Assembly (NCBI GenBank): GCA_001828645.1 | Contig: MHZD01000276.1 | Coordinates: 1 to 7,618, forward strand | DNA: 7,618 bases | Source: Planctomycetes bacterium RIFOXYC2_FULL_41_27 | GTDB lineage: Bacteria; Planctomycetota; Brocadiia; Brocadiales; Brocadiaceae | Direction: 5' to 3' | Shown here: one piece after another, positions 4,632-7,618 of the stretch | How positions within the stretch are numbered: position 1 is the stretch's first letter | How the letters are laid out: each line of letters opens with the position of its first letter | The notes under the pieces: model-generated | The model's input: only the letters and a program-made list of their open reading frames with translations | The model's database searches: none | Told to the model about the DNA's origin: nothing | Position numbers and translations under genes: made by a program

Positions 4632-5666
4632 TCATGATGACATCCTCTGATCACATTGAAGATGGAGGATTTTCGTTATCATATTCTCAAGTAGTAAAGT
4701 AATGTTGGCATTGTAATCAAGATATTCAAGTGACGTCTTGATGGTATTCAAAATACGGAATAACACATCTTCAGACAGCAACCGGCTTCTTGCTGCTAAT
4801 GCATCTCTCCAATCGGTATGGTAAATAGGCAATTTGTCGTTTCCTATTTTACAAGCAAGCAAGTCCCGGTAATACATAAGAAACGAGAATAGGAGTTCCT
4901 TTACATGCGACCGTTTTTCTTCCAAAATATCTAAATCCTGGATATGCCATTCATTGAACAATTCTTTTGAAAAAGTCAAATTGTCATTAATTTCTAACTT
5001 CAAAAGCCGGTCAACAAGCCAGTTTTTCTTTTCAAGGGCATGCGTACCAGAAAGCAGGGTTGCCCTTTCTATGCTGCCATTGGAAATGAATGCCAGCCGT
5101 TCTGCTTGTTTATTATCCAATTTAAACTGGTTTACGAGGATATTTTTTACGACGGCTACTGATAAAGGGGAAAACCTTACGATTTGACACCTTGACCGGA
5201 CTGTTTCTCTAACAGATTCAAGAGATGTTACGATGAGTATAATAATAGCATACGAAGGAGGCTCTTCCAGGGTTTTTAACAAACAGTTAGAAGCTTCTTC
5301 GTTCATCTTATCCGCAGACTGGATAATTACCATTTTATACTTGGATTCCAAAGGTTTGACCTTCAGAATGTCCTGAAAGTATTTTAATTGTTCTATTTTA
5401 ATCACCCGGCTGTTTTTTTCAGGCAGTATAAAAAATAAATCTGAGAAATTATCACTGGCGATTCTTTGGCAATTATTGCAGGTATCACACGCATCCAGAC
5501 CTGGATGTTTACAAAAAATTGCCTTTGCAAGTTCTCTGGAAAATGAGGTTTTACCCACACCTTCCTGACCTGCAAAAATATAAGCGTGTGCCAGGTGGTT
5601 ATTTCTAATAGCATTCTGAAATAATTCCACAACACGCTCTTGGCAGGCAACGCTTTTAAAAGACAT
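4632..5666 (-). CDS. holB: DNA polymerase III delta prime subunit (clamp loader)
   Basis: Delta prime is the stationary arm of the clamp-loader AAA+ complex that places the sliding clamp on primed DNA. This 344-residue protein starts with the family opening (LAHAYIFAGQEGVGKTS). A complete P-loop, G33 to T40 (GQEGVGKT), is present. Cysteines C52, C60, C63 and C66 form the zinc module. KMVIIQSADKMN (111-122) occupies the Walker B region, followed by NCLLKTLEEPP (127-137), and SRC at 158-160 is the sensor/arginine-finger motif shared by delta prime and DnaX. DnaX also has this core, but DnaX proteins are usually much longer and their Walker B region carries DEVHM; the length and ADKMN favour delta prime. 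No Shine-Dalgarno sequence is obvious. tmk, a frequent partner, is absent; the gene lies 100 bp downstream of a lipoyl-protein gene on the same strand. Confidence 0.9.
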   Translation of the reverse strand: MSFKSVACQERVVELFQNAIRNNHLAHAYIFAGQEGVGKTSFSRELAKAIFCKHPGLDACDTCNNCQRIASDNFSDLFFILPEKNSRVIKIEQLKYFQDILKVKPLESKYKMVIIQSADKMNEEASNCLLKTLEEPPSYAIIILIVTSLESVRETVRSRCQIVRFSPLSVAVVKNILVNQFKLDNKQAERLAFISNGSIERATLLSGTHALEKKNWLVDRLLKLEINDNLTFSKELFNEWHIQDLDILEEKRSHVKELLFSFLMYYRDLLACKIGNDKLPIYHTDWRDALAARSRLLSEDVLFRILNTIKTSLEYLDYNANITLLLENMITKILHLQCDQRMSS

Positions 5667-5703
5667 GAAAAATTATGGTTTGAATTAACGGTAAAACTAA
5701 TAC

Positions 5704-5732
5704 TTTATAAATATAATGAACAAGCACTGCAA
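5704..5732 (-). promoter_or_regulatory. Candidate promoter of holB
   Basis: On the minus strand TTGCAG (5732-5727) and TATAAA (5709-5704) are 17 bases apart, about 40 bases upstream of the holB start. The match is moderate. Read-through from the upstream lipoyl gene is also possible. Confidence 0.4.
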
Positions 5733-5766
5733 GGAATGGTAATTTAAAGATAATTGAAAATTTCTC

Positions 5767-6084
5767 TTATTCTTCCTCCTCCTCTTCCTCTTCTTCTTCC
5801 TCTTCTTCCTCTTCTTCTTCCTCCTCCTCCTCCTCTTCTTCCTCCTCGGTTTCGAGTATTGCCACAATATCACCAATCTTCACTACGTCACCCTCTTGTG
5901 CAAGTATTTCTACCAATCTCCCCGATACGGGGGCAGTGACGTTAAAAGTTGTTTTTTCTGTGAGCATTTCAACAAGATCTTCGCCTTCCTCAACTTCCTC
6001 GTCTTCTTCAACATACCAAAAAGAAACTGTCGCTTCGGCTCCGTTATTTTCACCCACTTCTGGTAATTCTACTTCGACTCTCAT
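5767..6084 (-). CDS. Free-standing lipoyl-domain protein with a poly-glutamate tail
   Basis: Residues 1-79 form one lipoyl/biotinyl domain: VEVELPEVGEN at the start, the attachment hairpin MLTEKTTFNVTAPVSGRL with K44 as the likely lipoylated lysine, and GDVVKIGDIVAILE at the end. Such domains carry acyl or aminomethyl groups between active sites in 2-oxoacid dehydrogenases and related systems. Residues 80-105 are 26 glutamates in a row, right before the stop. There is no E1/E3-binding or catalytic E2 domain, so this is a separate carrier or a truncated E2; partners are not visible here. The domain itself is also very acidic (EEDEEVEEGED). AAGGAGA (6091-6097) supports the start. Transcription is from the consensus promoter at 6167-6195. 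The tail is encoded by 13 GAA and 13 GAG codons in mixed order. Confidence 0.85.
   Translation of the reverse strand: MRVEVELPEVGENNGAEATVSFWYVEEDEEVEEGEDLVEMLTEKTTFNVTAPVSGRLVEILAQEGDVVKIGDIVAILETEEEEEEEEEEEEEEEEEEEEEEEEEE
5770..5847 (-). repeat. 78-base pure purine tract (GAA/GAG repeat)
   Basis: Every base in this interval is C or T on the plus strand, hence A or G on the coding strand. It encodes the glutamate tail of the lipoyl protein. GAA and GAG alternate irregularly. The tract contains many GGAGGA-like strings that resemble Shine-Dalgarno sequences, and it is prone to replication slippage by nature. Confidence 0.9.
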
Positions 6085-6166
6085 ATAGGTTCTCCTTTAT
6101 CGATGCAGTATATCTATAAAAAGTTTATGCTTAACAAAAGGTGCCCTTGTATTTTTAAGGGAGGGT

Positions 6167-6195
6167 ATTATACTTAACGGTAATTTGCTTGTCAA
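6167..6195 (-). promoter_or_regulatory. Consensus promoter of the lipoyl-protein gene
   Basis: On the minus strand TTGACA (6195-6190) and TATAAT (6172-6167) are exact consensus hexamers with the ideal 17-base spacing. A second TTGAC stands just upstream of the -35. The leader would be about 75 bases. This predicts strong, housekeeping-type expression. Confidence 0.85.
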
Positions 6196-6290
6196 GAGTC
6201 AAGGTGATAATATAAAATTATTTAAAAAGGTCATCTTTATTAATAATTTATAACTTCTTAACCCTTTTAACAATATAGATATAAAATAAC

Positions 6291-6319
6291 TTGACTTAAT
6301 TAAAAATATAGTTTAGAAT
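6291..6319 (+). promoter_or_regulatory. Promoter-like pair in the AT-rich region
   Basis: TTGACT (6291-6296) and TAGAAT (6314-6319) are 17 bases apart on the plus strand. Nothing recognisable starts just downstream. Chance matches are common in such AT-rich DNA. Confidence 0.3.
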
Positions 6320-6865
6320 TCCCACTTATAAGCTAAATTTTACGTTTCATAATTTTAATAAATTTTGCAATTTCCTGAAATTATTTAGCATAATGCTTTT
6401 TTATGTTAACTAAATATTATAGTAAGGCCGGGAAGGTTTGATCTAAGAAAATGTCGTTTACTTTATTAGAGTTTTAATACCAACTGGAGAAATGGGGAAA
6501 ACAGCATATTAGATTTTTTATAAAACACATTTTATTGTTATGAAGAATTATTTTTCGATTTTCAGTGTGCTGTTTTGGTTTGGTGATTATCACTTAAAGA
6601 TGATCATTATGTATCTAAAAGAAATATTTTTTAATAATTGCAATTTGGTTAAATTAGAAAGCAGAGTACATAAATGGTGGTGTAGCTTTGTGTTTAAAAT
6701 GTCTTATATGGCTATATTGCCCATGATAAATACTATATTTCACTATGATACTCACTTTTTAAGAAGTATTTCTAAAAGATAGTACCTTTCATTTCTTTTC
6801 AGTTTAAATTGACATTTCTCTTAGGCCGTACCTCCCCAAAAAGTTTCATCTAGCTTTACTTTTCC

Positions 6866-6917
6866 CGATCTTAGTTTCTCATTATCTTTTACACGAGGAA
6901 GATCGTTTTTATTTATT
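6866..6917 (+). terminator. Terminator-like or attenuator-like hairpin upstream of rny
   Basis: CGATCTT (6866-6872) pairs perfectly with AAGATCG (6899-6905), followed by a T-rich run (TTTTTATTTATTT). The loop of 26 bases is large for an ordinary terminator. CCGATC (6865-6870) could instead pair with GATCGG (6937-6942) in the following hairpin, so the two structures may exclude each other. Confidence 0.35.
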
Positions 6918-6927
6918 TCTGGAGGGC

Positions 6928-6945
6928 GAGTCGATAGATCGGCTC
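6928..6945 (+). promoter_or_regulatory. Leader hairpin between a distant Shine-Dalgarno sequence and the rny start
   Basis: GAGTCGA (6928-6934) pairs with TCGGCTC (6939-6945), with one T-G wobble, around TAGA. GGAGGG (6921-6926) lies 29 bases before the rny ATG, too far to act linearly. Folding this hairpin would leave about 11 unpaired bases between them, a usable distance. Confidence 0.35.
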
Positions 6946-6955
6946 ACAAAATAAC

Positions 6956-7618
6956 ATGCAAATATCCCAAATACTGATGTACCTCCCTCTCCCCGCTTGT
7001 ATTGCCCTTGGATACTTCATTTGTATCCTCGTTTACAGGAAAAGGCAATCGGCCAACGAAAAGAAGCTAAAGCAACTCATTGAAGAATCAACGAGAGGGG
7101 CTGAAAAAGTTAAGAAAGAAGCCGAGCTTGCAGCAAAGGCCGAACTTTACCAGCGGAGGGAGGCTTTTGAGAAAGAAACGCTAGAAACCAGGATGGAATT
7201 AAAGCAGCAAGAAAGAAGGCTGGGTAAAAGAGAAGACAACATGGAACGCAAGATGGAATTACTCACAAAGAAGGAAAGGTACATTGACACGCTTTCTGCT
7301 AATTTTGCCTTAAAAGAGAAAAAAATAGATGAAAAAAGACTAGAACTTGAGAAAGTCATAGAAGAAGAAAATAACGCACTCCGGAAAATCTCGAATTTAT
7401 CCAGGGAAGAAGCTGAAAAACTTCTGTTGAGCCGGTTGGAAAAGGAACTCGATATCAAATGCGCCGAACTGATTTCGAAAAAAATAACAGAGGCAAAAGA
7501 AAATGCGGAACAAAATGCCGCATCGTTAATTAGTACGGCAATCCAACGATGCGCCGCAACTCATACGGCTGAAAATATTGTAAGCGCAATTGAGCTTCCC
7601 AATAACGAAATGAAAGGA
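6956..7618 (+). CDS. rny: Ribonuclease Y, N-terminal 221 residues (cut by right edge)
   Basis: RNase Y is a membrane-anchored endoribonuclease that starts mRNA decay in many bacteria. The visible part has the family order: a single membrane segment (about residues 7-27, ending LVYRKR), then a long charged coiled coil (about 33-175, rich in E, K, R), then AIQRCAATHTAENIVSAIEL (195-214) and PNNEMKG at the edge, directly before the expected KH domain (GRIIGREGRN in relatives). The KH and HD catalytic domains lie outside the window; the full protein would be about 510-530 residues. The in-frame stop TAG at 6935 limits the start to ATG 6956 or ATG 6977. The first is preferred because it keeps residues ahead of the membrane segment, but neither has a Shine-Dalgarno sequence at normal distance. 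An opposite-strand open frame at 7147-7458 is an artefact of the coiled-coil codons. Confidence 0.92.
   Translation, partial: MQISQILMYLPLPACIALGYFICILVYRKRQSANEKKLKQLIEESTRGAEKVKKEAELAAKAELYQRREAFEKETLETRMELKQQERRLGKREDNMERKMELLTKKERYIDTLSANFALKEKKIDEKRLELEKVIEEENNALRKISNLSREEAEKLLLSRLEKELDIKCAELISKKITEAKENAEQNAASLISTAIQRCAATHTAENIVSAIELPNNEMKG

Larger units (their letters stand above)
6196..6955. other. AT-rich stretch of about 0.75 kb without a convincing gene
   Basis: This region separates the divergent lipoyl-protein and rny genes and is markedly richer in A and T than its neighbours. A promoter-like pair lies at 6291-6319. An 80-codon open frame at 6540-6782 (+) lacks a Shine-Dalgarno sequence and any recognisable family and has low-complexity composition. 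The last 100 bases hold the rny leader structures. The dispersed palindromes so frequent elsewhere in the window are absent. It could hold a small RNA, transferred DNA or a decayed gene; the sequence does not decide. Confidence 0.5.

Noticed and set aside
5754..5939. Pro/Leu-rich open frame opposite the lipoyl protein
   Set aside because: It is the other strand of the GAA/GAG tract, with no start signal.
6387..6402. AGCA-TAA-TGCT plus T-run as a terminator
   Set aside because: A 4-bp stem is too weak, and no gene ends just upstream.
6540..6782. 80-codon open frame on the plus strand (starts MKNYFSIFSVLFWF)
   Set aside because: No Shine-Dalgarno sequence, no recognisable family, and composition typical of random AT-rich DNA. 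Chance frame is the simpler explanation.
6809..6814. TTGACA as a -35 element for rny
   Set aside because: No acceptable -10 hexamer stands 15-19 bases downstream.
7147..7458. 103-codon open frame opposite rny, rich in Ser and Phe
   Set aside because: It mirrors the Lys/Glu-rich coiled-coil codons of RNase Y; composition alone explains it.

Overview
This 7.6-kb window looks like part of a mid-GC bacterial chromosome with many short repeats. The gene set is a Tat-exported superoxide reductase, LexA with Bacillus-type operator sequence, RNase Y, and intergenic gaps packed with palindromic repeats. That style resembles anammox-type Planctomycetota (Brocadiaceae), but this is an inference from resemblance; no rRNA or other lineage marker is present.

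Left third (1-1760). A truncated, secreted metallophosphoesterase on the minus strand runs off the left edge, and its reading frame passes into repeat DNA. A repeat field follows (440-705), then a minus-strand, Tat-exported class II superoxide reductase (729-1187) with its own promoter. A second repeat field (1331-1737) holds a 158-bp MITE-like element with 21-bp inverted ends and a 5-bp target duplication, a 29-bp perfect palindrome, and a REP-like pair whose cores match the GAAC-N4-GTTC operator pattern.

Middle (1796-4416). This is a plus-strand SOS cassette: lexA, a small protein resembling DUF6504, and dinB (Y-family DNA polymerase IV). A consensus promoter (TTGACA-N16-TATAAT) is followed at once by an SOS box, so lexA should be autoregulated. 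Both gaps inside the cassette hold long inverted repeats, and each of those carries a copy of a 23-25 bp micro-element. A third copy lies near 1343. In all three places the element is bounded by the dinucleotide TC on both sides.

Right half (4490-7618). A strong three-subrepeat hairpin separates the convergent dinB and holB. holB (DNA polymerase III delta prime) is on the minus strand. Behind it lies a free-standing lipoyl-domain protein ending in 26 consecutive glutamates, driven by a perfect consensus promoter. An AT-rich stretch of about 0.75 kb with no convincing gene leads to the start of rny (RNase Y, plus strand), cut by the right edge just before its KH domain. The rny leader contains hairpins that could compete with one another.

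As a group the genes concern DNA damage and replication (lexA, the DUF6504-like protein, dinB, holB), oxidative stress (superoxide reductase) and RNA turnover (rny). The most unusual features are the micro-element, the MITE-like element, the operator-like REP pair next to lexA, and the poly-glutamate lipoyl protein.
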